Shown piece after piece: positions 7,790 through 16,316 of a DNA stretch of 64,000 nt. Each line of letters begins with the position of its first letter. The stretch's first letter is position 1. The DNA is from Actinophytocola xinjiangensis (lineage in GTDB: Bacteria; Actinomycetota; Actinomycetes; Mycobacteriales; Pseudonocardiaceae). The notes beneath the pieces are model-generated. The model worked only from the letters and a program-made list of their open reading frames with translations, was not told the origin of the DNA and searched no databases. The translations under genes were made by a program, and so were the position numbers. The stretch covers positions 868,001 to 932,000 of the forward strand of contig NZ_MSIF01000001.1 in NCBI RefSeq assembly GCF_001921215.1. The letters are read 5' to 3'.

Positions 7790-9499
7790 ATGACCATCCA
7801 GGACGACCGGCAGCCGATGCCCGGTCTCGACTACCTGATCATCGGCGCCGGCGTCTGCGGGCTCTACCAGCTCCACCAACTCCTCCAACTCGGGGTGTCG
7901 GTGCGGGTCGTCGACGCGAACGCGGGCCTGGGCGGAACCTGGTACAACAACCGCTACCCGGGGTGCCGGTTCGACTCGGAGTCCTACACCTACCAGTACT
8001 CCTTCTCCCGCGAACTGCTCGACGAATGGGACTGGAAGGAGCGCTTCGCGCCCCAGCCGGAGACGCTGTCCTACCTGGAACACGTCGCGGACCGGTTCGA
8101 CCTGCACCCCCACATCAGCCTCGACACCCGGGTCGAACGGGCCGAGTGGGTCGAGGACGGCGCGCACTGGCTGGTGACCATGGCCGACGGCGAGCAGGTC
8201 CGTACCCGCTTCGTGTTGTGCGCCATGGGCCTGCTGTCCGTTCCCACCTACCCGAGGTTCCCCGGGCGCGGCACCTTCGGCGGCGTGGAGACCCACACCT
8301 TCGACTGGCCGGCGGACCTCGACATCACCGGCAAGCGGGTGGCCGTGATCGGCACCGGAGCCAGCGGCGTGCAGGTCATCACCGACGTCGCCGACAAGGT
8401 CGAGCACCTGACGGTGCTCCAGCGCGACGCCAACTGGTGCGCGCCGCTGGGCAACGAGCCCATCACGCCCGAGGAGATGGCGCGGCTGCGCGCGTCCTAC
8501 GACGAGATCTTCGCGTGGTGCCGGGAGACGCCCGCGGGGTTCGTGCACCGCCCCGACCGCACCCTGTCGACCGACGTCACCCGCGAGGAGCGGCTGCGCC
8601 ACTGGAACGACCTCTACGACAACGGTCACGGTGCCGCGCTCTACATGGGCAACTACCGCGACACGATGATGGAGGCCGGACCGAACCGCGAACTCTCCGA
8701 GTTCGTCGCCGACCGGATCCGCCAGCGGGTCGCCGACCCCGAGGTCGCCGAACTGCTCATCCCCAAGGACCACGGCTTCGGCAACAAGCGGGTCGCCGGC
8801 GAGTCCGGCTTCTACGAGGTCTTCAACCAGGACAACGTCGAACTGGTCGACCTGATGGCCACCCCCGTCCGCGAGGTCACCGGGAACGGCCTGCGCCTGG
8901 ACCTCGGTGACGGCGAGGTGCGCGACCTCGACGTCGACGTCATCGTCTACGCGACCGGCTTCGACGCCGTCACCGGCCCCTTCGACCGGATCGACTTCCG
9001 GGGCGTGGACGGAGTTCGGCTCAGGGAGCAGTGGAAGGACGGCCCCGAGACCTGCGTCGGCGTCCAGGCCACGAACTTCCCCAACCTGTTCATGCTGGTG
9101 GGGCCCCAGTCCGGCTCCGCGTCGGCCAACTTCCCCCGTGGCATCGAGGACGTCGTCAACTGGATGACCGAGACCGTGCGCCACATCCAGGCCAACGACA
9201 TCGTCCGGGTGGAGTGCCGGCGTGAGGCCGAGATCGCCTGGGTCGACCACGTCCGCGACATCAACAGCCGACTTCTGCTCGCCCACTCGAAGTCCTGGTT
9301 CAACGGCCACAACATGAACCTCGACCGCGACGACAACCCGCGCGTGATGGTCTACCTCGGCGGCGCCCCCCGCTACCGCCGCCGCCTCCAGGAGGAGATC
9401 GACGGCGGCTACCCGAGCTTCGAGCTCCGCGCGGCGCGGGAGCCGATGGTCTCGTTACGGCCAAACCGCGTATTGACGGACCACGATCCTCTCGAATAA
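7790..9499 (+). CDS. Flavin-containing Baeyer-Villiger monooxygenase
   Basis: A 569-residue NADPH- and FAD-dependent enzyme that inserts oxygen next to a ketone to give an ester or lactone. The FAD Rossmann motif GAGVCG is at residues 19-24, followed by GGTWYNNRYPGCRFD, typical of cyclohexanone-type BVMOs. The fingerprint FxGxxxHxxxWP is exact at residues 163-174, and the second Rossmann motif is GTGASG. SD-like GAGGGG precedes the ATG. Two KstR2-like boxes lie directly upstream. Oxidation of a cyclic or steroid-ring ketone feeding the neighbouring ligase/beta-oxidation operon is inferred. Confidence 0.93.
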   Translation: MTIQDDRQPMPGLDYLIIGAGVCGLYQLHQLLQLGVSVRVVDANAGLGGTWYNNRYPGCRFDSESYTYQYSFSRELLDEWDWKERFAPQPETLSYLEHVADRFDLHPHISLDTRVERAEWVEDGAHWLVTMADGEQVRTRFVLCAMGLLSVPTYPRFPGRGTFGGVETHTFDWPADLDITGKRVAVIGTGASGVQVITDVADKVEHLTVLQRDANWCAPLGNEPITPEEMARLRASYDEIFAWCRETPAGFVHRPDRTLSTDVTREERLRHWNDLYDNGHGAALYMGNYRDTMMEAGPNRELSEFVADRIRQRVADPEVAELLIPKDHGFGNKRVAGESGFYEVFNQDNVELVDLMATPVREVTGNGLRLDLGDGEVRDLDVDVIVYATGFDAVTGPFDRIDFRGVDGVRLREQWKDGPETCVGVQATNFPNLFMLVGPQSGSASANFPRGIEDVVNWMTETVRHIQANDIVRVECRREAEIAWVDHVRDINSRLLLAHSKSWFNGHNMNLDRDDNPRVMVYLGGAPRYRRRLQEEIDGGYPSFELRAAREPMVSLRPNRVLTDHDPLE

Positions 9500-9500
9500 T
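9473..9500 (+). promoter_or_regulatory. Probable sigma-70-type promoter of the subtilase gene
   Basis: TTGACG (9473-9478) and AATAAT (9495-9500) are separated by 16 bp, a near-consensus -35/-10 pair that is rare in this GC-rich window. The -10 overlaps the TAA of the monooxygenase, so the subtilase is probably expressed on its own. Confidence 0.5.
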
Positions 9501-9538
9501 TGAACTGACAACTAGTTGCCTCGATCTCAGGGGGACGG

Positions 9539-12460
9539 ATGAGGTTCTTCCGGGCGAGATCCACGGTCATCAGCTGGGCCGCGCTGGCCGTGCTCGCCGG
9601 CGTCGCCGGTCCGTCCGCCTCGGCGACAGCCCCGGCGACCCAACCCGCCGTGCCGATCGCACCGGAACTCGTCGCGCAGGTCGAGGACGTGGCTGACGGT
9701 GAACCGGTGACCGCCCTGGCGATGTTGCCCAACCCCACCGAACTGGACGGGTCCTACGACGAGGTCCTCACGGAGCTGCGCCAGCACGCGGCCACCACCC
9801 AGGCCGAGGTCGAACGGCACCTCGCGCAACGCGCGGCGACCGGTCGGATCACGGTCCTGGGCAGGCTGTGGCTGACCAACGCGCTGCTCGTCGAGTTCCC
9901 GGCGAGCGAGAGAACCCTTGGCGCGCTTGCCGAAACACCGGGCATCGACCACCTCGTCCCGAACTTCGAGGTCCGCGCCCCGGAGACCGTCGACGGTCAT
10001 GACCTCGGCGCCCAGGAGCTGACCTGGGGACTGACCAGGATCGAGAGCCAGCGCGTCTGGGACGAGCTCGGGGTGACCGGAGCCGGCGCGAAGGTCGCCG
10101 TCCTGGACACCGGCGTCGCCGCCGACCACCCCGACCTCGCCGGCAAGATGTTCACCACCGATCCCACCGACCCCAGGCGTCCCGGCGGTTGGGCCGAGTT
10201 CGACTCCACCGGTGGTCGCGTCGACTCGACGCCGCACGACTCCGCGGACCACGGCACGCACGTGACCGGGACCGTCGTCGGCGGCGACGCGTCGGGCACC
10301 GCCATCGGGGTCGCGCCCGACGCGACCTACATCCACGGTGAGGTCATCCCGTCGGGTCGGGGCACCTTCGCCCAGGTCGCGGCCGGCATGCAGTGGGCCG
10401 TCGCACCGACCGACATCGACGGGAACCCGGCCGGACCGGCTCCGGACGTGGTGAGCATGTCGCTGGGCATCAACACGTTCGCGAACGAGATGATCGCGCC
10501 CACCAGGGCCATCCGCGCGGCGGGCATCGTTCCGGCCTTCGCGATCGGCAACAGCTGCGGCAGCGCCGGCACGGCGAGCCCCGGCAACGTGTACGACGCG
10601 GTCGGCGTCGGCGCGACCGACGTGAACGACAACGTCGCCTCGTTCTCCTGCGGCGGTGTGATCAGCAGGTCGCAATGGTCGGACCCGCCCGCGCAGTGGC
10701 CGGCGGAGTGGGTGAAGCCGGACATCTCCGCACCCGGCGTCGACGTGCTGTCCGCCGCCCCGGGCGGCGGCTACGCGACGCACTCCGGCACCTCGATGGC
10801 CACCCCCCACGTCGCGGGCGCCGCCGCGTTGATGCGCTCCGCCGCACCCGGCCTGTCCGTCGACGACCTGTTCACCGCGCTCGCCGACACCTCGTTCTGG
10901 GACGACCGCAACTCCCCGGACCGGCCGGACACCCGGTTCGGCCACGGTCGGATCAACGCCTATGAGGCCACCGCGCGGGTCGCCGTGCCCTCCGGGATCG
11001 CGGGCACCGTGTCCGCGGCCGGTACCGGCGAGCCGGTCGCCGGCGCCACGGTCGTCGTGACACCGGGCAACCGCACACTGACCACCAAGGCGGACGGCGC
11101 CTTCGCCACCCGGCTGGCGCCCGGCACCTACGAGCTGACCGTGACCGCGTTCGGCCACGACACCGCGACCGTGCCCGTGGCCGTCACGGAGAACACCTTC
11201 GTCGACGTCGACGTCCCGCTCACGGTCGTCCCCAACGGATCGCTGACCGGTGTGGTGACGTTCACCGAGACGGGGCACGGCGTGCCTGGCGCGACCGTGC
11301 GCGTCCTGGACGTACCGGTCGACCTGTCCGCGACCACCGACACGGACGGCCGCTACACCGTCGACGGAATCCCGGCGGGCGCCTACTCGCTGCGGGTCAG
11401 CGCCCCCACCTTCGCCACTCCCACCCCGATCGACGTGACCGTCACCGCCAACGGGTCCACCGTCGCGGACGTCGCACTGCACGCCGCACCGCCGTCGGTG
11501 GCCGTCGTGGCCAACCCCGAGTCCTACGGCCAGGAAATCGTGGACACCGTGCTCACCCCGGCGGGGATCCCGGCGACCGTCTACCCGCACGCCGAGATCG
11601 ACCGGGCCAGTCGGCATCCCGTCGTGCTGGTCGGTTACTCCACCAGCACGGGCTACTACAACCGCACCCGGTTCCAGGCGATGCTGGACGCCACCGACGC
11701 CAGTGGCGCCGGGGTGATCTTCCTCGACCACGCCACGGGTTCGCGAAACGGCCTCGCCCAGCTGTCCGTGCACACCGGACAGCCCGAGGGAACCTGGCAG
11801 ACCTCCGGCTGGGTCGATCCGACCGACGTGCGCTACGAGGTCACCGAGGCACACCCGATCTTCGGTGACCGCGCGGTCGGCGACCACGTGGTCCTGGCCC
11901 CCGCCGACTCGACGGTGCCCAGGTGGGCGGCCTGGTTCGCCGGCTACGAAGGCGACGGCAGGCGGATCATCGGTGCGCTCGGCCGTGAGTCCGACGGCGG
12001 CGCGATCGGCGGCGGCGTCGCCATCGACGAGCGCCCCAACAATCGGCACGTCCTGCTGTCCATGCACGCGACGGGCGCGGCCACCTGGACGGCCGACGCG
12101 GAGGAGATCTTCCTCAACGCGATCGACTGGGCGGCACCGGAACGACCCGCGAACGGGCCACACCTCACCCCCTACGACCTGACCGTCGATCCCGGCGAGG
12201 TCCAGGCCGGCACTCCGGTGTCCGTTTCGGTGCGGGTGAAGAACGTCGGCGCGTCGACCGGGACCTACGACGCCGAACTGAGGGTCGGTGGCTCGACGTT
12301 CGCGATCACTCCGGTCACCCTGGCCACGGGCGCGTCGACGACCGTGCGCTGGACGGTCACCCCGGACACCGTCGGGACGTTCCCGGTCGAGGTCGGCCCG
12401 CTGTCGTCCACGTTGCGGGTGCGAGCACCGGTATCGCACCGCGAGGTCGCCCCTGGCTGA
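9539..12460 (+). CDS. Secreted S8 family subtilisin-like serine protease, multidomain
   Basis: A 973-residue exoprotein with a Sec signal peptide (MRFFRARS then a hydrophobic core ending ASATAPA). The propeptide region reaches about residue 150. The catalytic triad is clear: Asp190 in AVLDTGVA, His238 in DHGTHVTG and Ser419 in SGTSMATPH. Two carboxypeptidase-regulatory-like beta-sandwich repeats follow (about 482-560 and 561-650), then a ThuA/gingipain-like region (about 655-870, starting VAVVANPESYG) and a CARDB-like terminal domain (about 880-970). AGGGGGAC precedes the ATG. It is an extracellular protease of unknown target; the C-terminal half probably mediates binding. Confidence 0.93.
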   Translation: MRFFRARSTVISWAALAVLAGVAGPSASATAPATQPAVPIAPELVAQVEDVADGEPVTALAMLPNPTELDGSYDEVLTELRQHAATTQAEVERHLAQRAATGRITVLGRLWLTNALLVEFPASERTLGALAETPGIDHLVPNFEVRAPETVDGHDLGAQELTWGLTRIESQRVWDELGVTGAGAKVAVLDTGVAADHPDLAGKMFTTDPTDPRRPGGWAEFDSTGGRVDSTPHDSADHGTHVTGTVVGGDASGTAIGVAPDATYIHGEVIPSGRGTFAQVAAGMQWAVAPTDIDGNPAGPAPDVVSMSLGINTFANEMIAPTRAIRAAGIVPAFAIGNSCGSAGTASPGNVYDAVGVGATDVNDNVASFSCGGVISRSQWSDPPAQWPAEWVKPDISAPGVDVLSAAPGGGYATHSGTSMATPHVAGAAALMRSAAPGLSVDDLFTALADTSFWDDRNSPDRPDTRFGHGRINAYEATARVAVPSGIAGTVSAAGTGEPVAGATVVVTPGNRTLTTKADGAFATRLAPGTYELTVTAFGHDTATVPVAVTENTFVDVDVPLTVVPNGSLTGVVTFTETGHGVPGATVRVLDVPVDLSATTDTDGRYTVDGIPAGAYSLRVSAPTFATPTPIDVTVTANGSTVADVALHAAPPSVAVVANPESYGQEIVDTVLTPAGIPATVYPHAEIDRASRHPVVLVGYSTSTGYYNRTRFQAMLDATDASGAGVIFLDHATGSRNGLAQLSVHTGQPEGTWQTSGWVDPTDVRYEVTEAHPIFGDRAVGDHVVLAPADSTVPRWAAWFAGYEGDGRRIIGALGRESDGGAIGGGVAIDERPNNRHVLLSMHATGAATWTADAEEIFLNAIDWAAPERPANGPHLTPYDLTVDPGEVQAGTPVSVSVRVKNVGASTGTYDAELRVGGSTFAITPVTLATGASTTVRWTVTPDTVGTFPVEVGPLSSTLRVRAPVSHREVAPG

Positions 12461-12472
12461 GGTGTCGCTGCC

Positions 12473-12523
12473 TCCTACGTCACACAACACCGTCCTACGT
12501 CGTCAGTAGGTTTTCAGTAGTCT
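12473..12523 (+). promoter_or_regulatory. Repeat-containing promoter region of the WXG/toxin operon
   Basis: TCCTACGTC occurs twice, 20 bp apart (12473-12481, 12493-12501), and TCAGTAG twice (12503, 12514). The middle copies form the inverted repeat CCTAC-N7-GTAGG (12494-12510). TAGTCT (12518-12523) could be a -10 element. This looks like a regulator-binding site just ahead of the operon. Confidence 0.35.
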
Positions 12524-12550
12524 CGCGGTCGAGTGCTGAGTGGAGGTGTG

Positions 12551-13411
12551 GTGACGCAGGGCGCGTGGTACGACGAGTTCGAGCAGCCGTTCGACGACGA
12601 CGAGGAGCGGCAGCGACTTCCCCGGCAGCCGGCCGCGTCCCGCGCGGCCCCCGTGGCTGCGCCGCCGGTCACCGACCAGGGCGCGGAGTTCACCGGGCGG
12701 TCCGAGGACGGGTCGGTGGTCGTCACGGTCCGGGGCCGGCGGCTGGTCGCCGTCACGGTCGCCGAGGCGCCGGCCAGGGTGGCGGCGGGCGTGCTGGCCC
12801 AACGGGTGGCGACGGCGGTGAACAACGCCCTGCTCGCGGCCCGTGCCGCGCAGCCCGTCGCCGAGGACCCCGTGCCGGACCTGGGTGGTCTGGTGGCGCA
12901 GTTGGAGGCCGTGAGTGCCTACAGCGACCAGTTCATGCGCCGGGTCGAGGGCGCCATCAACGACGTCATCGTCAAGGTCGGGGAGCGGACCGGGATGCGC
13001 GGTGACCCGTCGGCCGTCGAGGTCGGCGAGCTGGTGGCCGAGGTCGTGACCACCGCGAAGGTCACCAACGACGCGCTCGGCGCCGCCAGGGGGCCCCGGG
13101 CGTCGGGTGGCGGCGCGGACTCCGAGGACGCGGTGCGGGTCGACATCGACGACACCGGGCTGGTCGCCCAGGTGCGGTTGACCACGACGGCCGCCGGGAT
13201 GTCGGGCGACCAGTTCGCCGGGTCCGTGCGCGAGGCGGTGAACGAGGCCCTGGACGACTGGGCCGAGCAGCGGGAGCAGGACCCGGCGGTGGCGGTCGAC
13301 CTCGATCACCTGACGGCCAGGGCGGAGGCGTTGCGCTCGCGCAGCGTCGAGCAGCTGCGCGGCTACACCACCAACCTCAGAACGATCATGGGAAGTATCG
13401 GCGAGCCCTAG
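12551..13411 (+). CDS. YbaB/EbfC-like protein with two repeats
   Basis: A protein of about 286 residues without close assignment. Two regions resemble the YbaB/EbfC DNA-binding fold: one near residues 40-95 (GSVVVTVRGRRLVAVTV followed by a helical NNALLAA segment) and one near 195-250 (VRVDIDDTGLVAQVRLTT followed by an EAVNEALDDW helix). The GTG at 12551 was chosen because GGAGG lies about five bases upstream; GTG 12533 is the alternative. Such YbaB-like proteins commonly lead ESX/WXG-type gene sets in Pseudonocardiales and probably act as export-locus accessory or DNA-binding proteins. Eleven bases separate it from the next gene. Confidence 0.75.
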   Translation: MTQGAWYDEFEQPFDDDEERQRLPRQPAASRAAPVAAPPVTDQGAEFTGRSEDGSVVVTVRGRRLVAVTVAEAPARVAAGVLAQRVATAVNNALLAARAAQPVAEDPVPDLGGLVAQLEAVSAYSDQFMRRVEGAINDVIVKVGERTGMRGDPSAVEVGELVAEVVTTAKVTNDALGAARGPRASGGGADSEDAVRVDIDDTGLVAQVRLTTTAAGMSGDQFAGSVREAVNEALDDWAEQREQDPAVAVDLDHLTARAEALRSRSVEQLRGYTTNLRTIMGSIGEP

Positions 13412-13422
13412 GGGAGCAGTAC

Positions 13423-13752
13423 GTGGACGGAAGTCTCGATCTTCGAGGCGAATCGATCAGCCAGTCGGGGGGAGCGCTCACCGGGTCGGCGCAGGGGATG
13501 GCCGGGGATCTCTCGGCGTTCACCAGCTCGCTGTCCGGGTACGGCAATCCGTTCGGCGACGACGACCTCGGGTCGGTCATGCAGATGATCTACTCGGCGG
13601 TGTCCGAGGCCGCGATGGAGTGCTTCGACGGCAACACCGCCGAGCTGGGCGTGGCCGGCGGGCAGTTGGTCGAGATGGGCTCGGAGTACCTGAACACCGA
13701 GCAGACCAACGAGGCGGAGTTCACCACCCTGCGGGGCGAGGTCGGCGGATGA
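13423..13752 (+). CDS. Small ESX/WXG-like helical protein
   Basis: A 109-residue acidic protein with no signal peptide. It is predicted to be largely helical, has a Gly/Ser-rich stretch near residues 14-45 and contains no Trp-x-Gly motif. Size, position between a YbaB-like gene and a WXG-type membrane-associated protein, and overlap with the next gene (ATGA) suggest a type VII secretion-type partner or chaperone. AGGGGAGCA precedes the GTG start. No specific function can be assigned. Confidence 0.75.
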   Translation: MDGSLDLRGESISQSGGALTGSAQGMAGDLSAFTSSLSGYGNPFGDDDLGSVMQMIYSAVSEAAMECFDGNTAELGVAGGQLVEMGSEYLNTEQTNEAEFTTLRGEVGG

Positions 13753-14249
13753 CGACCGGACTGATGCTGCCCCCGGAGCTCGGCGGGCTGCTCAACACCC
13801 TGGGGTTCAGCTGGCCCCAGGGCGACGAGGGCAAGATCTTCGACCTGGCGGGGGAGTGGATCGCCTTCGGTGGCCAGCTGTCCTCGTCGGTCGACGACGC
13901 GCACAGCCAGGCCAACGCGGTGTGGACGAACAACATGGCCGAGGCCGTCGACCGGTTCCGGGAGTACTGGAACGGCCCCGACGCGCCCCGGTCCAACCTG
14001 GCCGACGGTGCCACGGCGGCCACGATGGTCGGCGCGGGTCTGTACGTGTGCGCCGGGGTGCTGCTGGCCCTGAAGGTCGCGGTGATCGCCCAGCTCGTGG
14101 CGTTGGCGATCCAGATCGCCCAGGCCATCGCGACCGCGGCGGTCACCTTCGGTGCCTCGCTCGCCCAGATCCCGATCTTCCGGCAGATCACCAAGACGCT
14201 GCTGGACATGGCGCTGGACGTCGCCATCAACGCCCTGCTCAATGTCTAG
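13749..14249 (+). CDS. WXG100-like / CpnT-N-terminal-like protein with hydrophobic segment
   Basis: A 166-residue protein. The N-terminal half resembles the WXG-type helical domain that begins many actinobacterial polymorphic toxins, with LNTLGFSWPQGDE and a later FREYWNG segment. A long hydrophobic stretch of about 60 residues (about 92-150) follows and would insert in, or pack at, a membrane. It overlaps the upstream TGA and the downstream ATG, so the locus is translated as a unit. It is probably the trafficking half of a split toxin whose effector domain is encoded by the next gene. Confidence 0.78.
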   Translation: MTTGLMLPPELGGLLNTLGFSWPQGDEGKIFDLAGEWIAFGGQLSSSVDDAHSQANAVWTNNMAEAVDRFREYWNGPDAPRSNLADGATAATMVGAGLYVCAGVLLALKVAVIAQLVALAIQIAQAIATAAVTFGASLAQIPIFRQITKTLLDMALDVAINALLNV

Positions 14250-14931
14250 GCGCAGTGGCGGTGGTGGGGCGGGCGGCCGGTCGGCCGGACTGTTCCAGCC
14301 CATTCTGCGGTGGCTGCGCGGACCGTCGCGCACGGGCGGGCGCCCCGGCCCGTCGGCGCCGCACCGCCCGGCGGTCCCACCGAGACCGACCCGGCACCCC
14401 TCGGCACCCCCGCCGCACACCACGCCCCGGTACGGTAATCACCGGCCGATGCTGGACCGCTACCGCCACGAGACCGACCCCAACCACCCCGCGAACCCGT
14501 TTCCCGGGCGGTCGGTCACCCGGCTCACCCCGGAGCAGCGCGAGGCCCACCGGGTGTTCTTCGACAGCAACGGCGACTTACGCCGGGCGCGCGACGGTTC
14601 GCTCTACGACACCCAGTCCGGCACGTCCGCGTGGGGCGGCGGGCGCGCGATCTTCGTCATGGACGGCAATGGGAACATCTACGCGTCCAACCATCACGCG
14701 CCCGGTCAGTTCCACCACTCCTCGCTCGCCGGTGGCCATCCGGTCGCGTCGGCGGGCGAGCTGTCGGTGCGCAACGGCCGGGTGGAGTTCGCCACCGCCG
14801 CGAGCGGCCACTACCAGCCGCAGCCGGCGCAGATGGCCAACCTGGCCGGAGAGTTCGCCCGCAACGGTGTCCGACCGCCCATCTGGGACTTCCGGGGGCC
14901 GGTGCCCGGCGGTCGTCCCCTGTTCGCCTGA
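14242..14931 (+). CDS. Putative polymorphic-toxin effector with plant IQM-like C-terminal domain
   Basis: A 229-residue protein. Residues 1-75 are basic and rich in Pro/Gly, a typical linker. The C-terminal region has AIFVMDGNGNIYAS (136-149), FHHSSLAGGHPVASAGEL (157-174) and SGHYQPQPAQM (188-198). This order closely resembles the conserved core of plant IQM calmodulin-binding proteins (HSSFLAGG, AAGRL, SGHYxP), as I recall it, and of C-terminal modules in bacterial polymorphic toxins. Catalytic activity is unknown. It overlaps the WXG-like gene by eight bases and precedes a small gene that would fit an immunity protein. Confidence 0.75.
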   Translation: MSRRSGGGGAGGRSAGLFQPILRWLRGPSRTGGRPGPSAPHRPAVPPRPTRHPSAPPPHTTPRYGNHRPMLDRYRHETDPNHPANPFPGRSVTRLTPEQREAHRVFFDSNGDLRRARDGSLYDTQSGTSAWGGGRAIFVMDGNGNIYASNHHAPGQFHHSSLAGGHPVASAGELSVRNGRVEFATAASGHYQPQPAQMANLAGEFARNGVRPPIWDFRGPVPGGRPLFA

Positions 14932-14952
14932 CCAGTCCATTGTGGAGAGACC

Positions 14953-15234
14953 ATGACCATCGAACACCGAGCCGAGCTCAACTCCGTCATCTACGGCCTG
15001 TTCCGTGCCCCGAGCCTCGAACGCGAGGTGGCGGCGAGCATGGTCGAGGCGATGATCGCCAGGGAGTACTTCCTGGACGGACCGCAGGCGTACTCCCAGG
15101 CCATCGCCCAGGCCCTCAACCAGGCCGACCCGGTGACCGCCGACCTCCAGCCCCCGTACAACGAGGCCGATGTCCGCGCCTTCCTCGCGCTCGTCCACGA
15201 GGAGTTGGAGAAGACCAGGCCCTGGGCACCCTGA
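14953..15234 (+). CDS. Small acidic protein, candidate immunity protein
   Basis: A 93-residue, mostly helical and acidic protein with no signal peptide and no motif I recognise. It begins 21 bases after the putative toxin gene, with a GGAGA-type SD before the ATG, and ends the operon. Position directly downstream of a polymorphic-toxin-like gene is the only evidence for an immunity role. Confidence 0.65.
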   Translation: MTIEHRAELNSVIYGLFRAPSLEREVAASMVEAMIAREYFLDGPQAYSQAIAQALNQADPVTADLQPPYNEADVRAFLALVHEELEKTRPWAP

Positions 15235-15246
15235 CCCGGCCCACGG

Positions 15247-15558
15247 TCACGTCAGCTTCAGACCGATCACGCCGGTGACGATCAGGCCCAGGCAGAGCAG
15301 TCTCGTGGCGGACGCGCTCTCACCGAGAAGGACGATGCCGACCAGCACGACCCCGACCGCGCCGAGGCCCACCCACACGGTGTACGCCGTGCCGAGGGGT
15401 AGTCGCGTGAGGGCGAGCGCGAGCATGGTGAAGCTGGCGGCGGCCGAGGTGATGCCGATGAGCGATGGCCAGAGCCTGGTGAAGCCGGCCGAGCGTTCCA
15501 GGGCCAGGGCCCACACGACCTCCAGCAGGCCCGCGCCGATCAGCAGCGACCAGGCCAT
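15247..15558 (-). CDS. sugE: SMR family efflux protein, SugE/Gdx type
   Basis: A 103-residue four-helix small multidrug resistance protein. The N-terminal [12 protein letters not shown] carries the essential membrane Glu in the SugE/Gdx context, and the [17 protein letters not shown] loop and LLGESAS motif are characteristic of the guanidinium-exporter subgroup. Its ATG overlaps the TGA of the upstream SDR (ATGA), so both are co-transcribed and probably under the divergent TetR gene. It works as a proton-coupled antiparallel dimer. Substrate may be guanidinium or quaternary cations; no guanidine riboswitch was seen upstream. Confidence 0.88.
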   Translation of the reverse strand: MAWSLLIGAGLLEVVWALALERSAGFTRLWPSLIGITSAAASFTMLALALTRLPLGTAYTVWVGLGAVGVVLVGIVLLGESASATRLLCLGLIVTGVIGLKLT

Positions 15559-16298
15559 CAGGCCGTCGCGCCGGCGTCGACCGTGAACGCCGCGCCGGTG
15601 ATGTTGCGGCCACCGTCTCCGGCCAGATGGGCGACCGTCGCGGCGATGTCCTCCGGGGCGAGGTAGCGGCCCAGGGCGGTGAAGCGGCGCTCCTCGTCGG
15701 CGTCGGGGCCGTCGGCCGGGTTCATCTCGGTGTCGGTGGAGCCGGGGTTGACCAGGTTGACCGTGATGCCACGCGGGCCGAGGTCCCGGGCCAGGCCCTT
15801 GGTGAGGCCGGTGAGCGCGGACTTGCTCATCGTGTACAGCGTCCAGCCCGCGGTGGGCACTCGTTCGACCAGGCTGCTGCCGATGCTGATGATGCGCCCG
15901 CCGTTGCCCATGTGCGGCAGGACCGCCTGCGTGATCACGAAGGTCGCGCGGGCGTGGATGGCCAGTACCTCGTCCAGGTCGGCGACCGTGACCTCCTCGA
16001 ACGGTCCGAACGGTGCGATCCCCGCGTTGTTCACCAGGATGTCGAGCCGGCCCAACGCCGCCGCGGCCGTGTCCACGGCGGCGCGCAGGGCGGTGGGGTC
16101 GGTGGCCTCGGCCCGGACCGCCAGGGCCGCGACGCCGTGTTCCCGCAGGTCGTCGACCACCTTGTGGGCGTGGTCGGCGGCCCGTGCGTAGGTGATCGCC
16201 ACGCTCGCGCCGTCGGCCGCCAGGCGTCTCGCGATCGCGGCGCCGATACCCCGACTGCCGCCGGTGACGATCGCCGCCCTGCCGTCAAGCTGTCCCAT
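15558..16298 (-). CDS. SDR family oxidoreductase
   Basis: A 246-residue classical SDR with all hallmarks: VTGGSRGIG cofactor loop (residues 11-19), NNAG, catalytic Ser in SIGSS and YTMSK as YxxxK, then NPGSTDTEM. It resembles FabG-like 3-oxoacyl reductases. The start at MGQLDG was chosen over an in-frame ATG 39 bp upstream because the latter would cover the operator pair and leave no SD. It is co-transcribed with the SMR pump gene and divergent from a TetR gene, suggesting a xenobiotic-inducible reductase. Confidence 0.9.
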   Translation of the reverse strand: MGQLDGRAAIVTGGSRGIGAAIARRLAADGASVAITYARAADHAHKVVDDLREHGVAALAVRAEATDPTALRAAVDTAAAALGRLDILVNNAGIAPFGPFEEVTVADLDEVLAIHARATFVITQAVLPHMGNGGRIISIGSSLVERVPTAGWTLYTMSKSALTGLTKGLARDLGPRGITVNLVNPGSTDTEMNPADGPDADEERRFTALGRYLAPEDIAATVAHLAGDGGRNITGAAFTVDAGATA

Positions 16299-16316
16299 TC
16301 GCCTGCCCCCTCTAAC

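Noticed and set aside
9527-12490. Open frame of 987 codons on the minus strand opposite the subtilase
   Set aside because: Composition is Arg/Gly/Val-rich without motifs; it is the usual third-position GC shadow of the plus-strand gene, which has a full catalytic triad and signal peptide.
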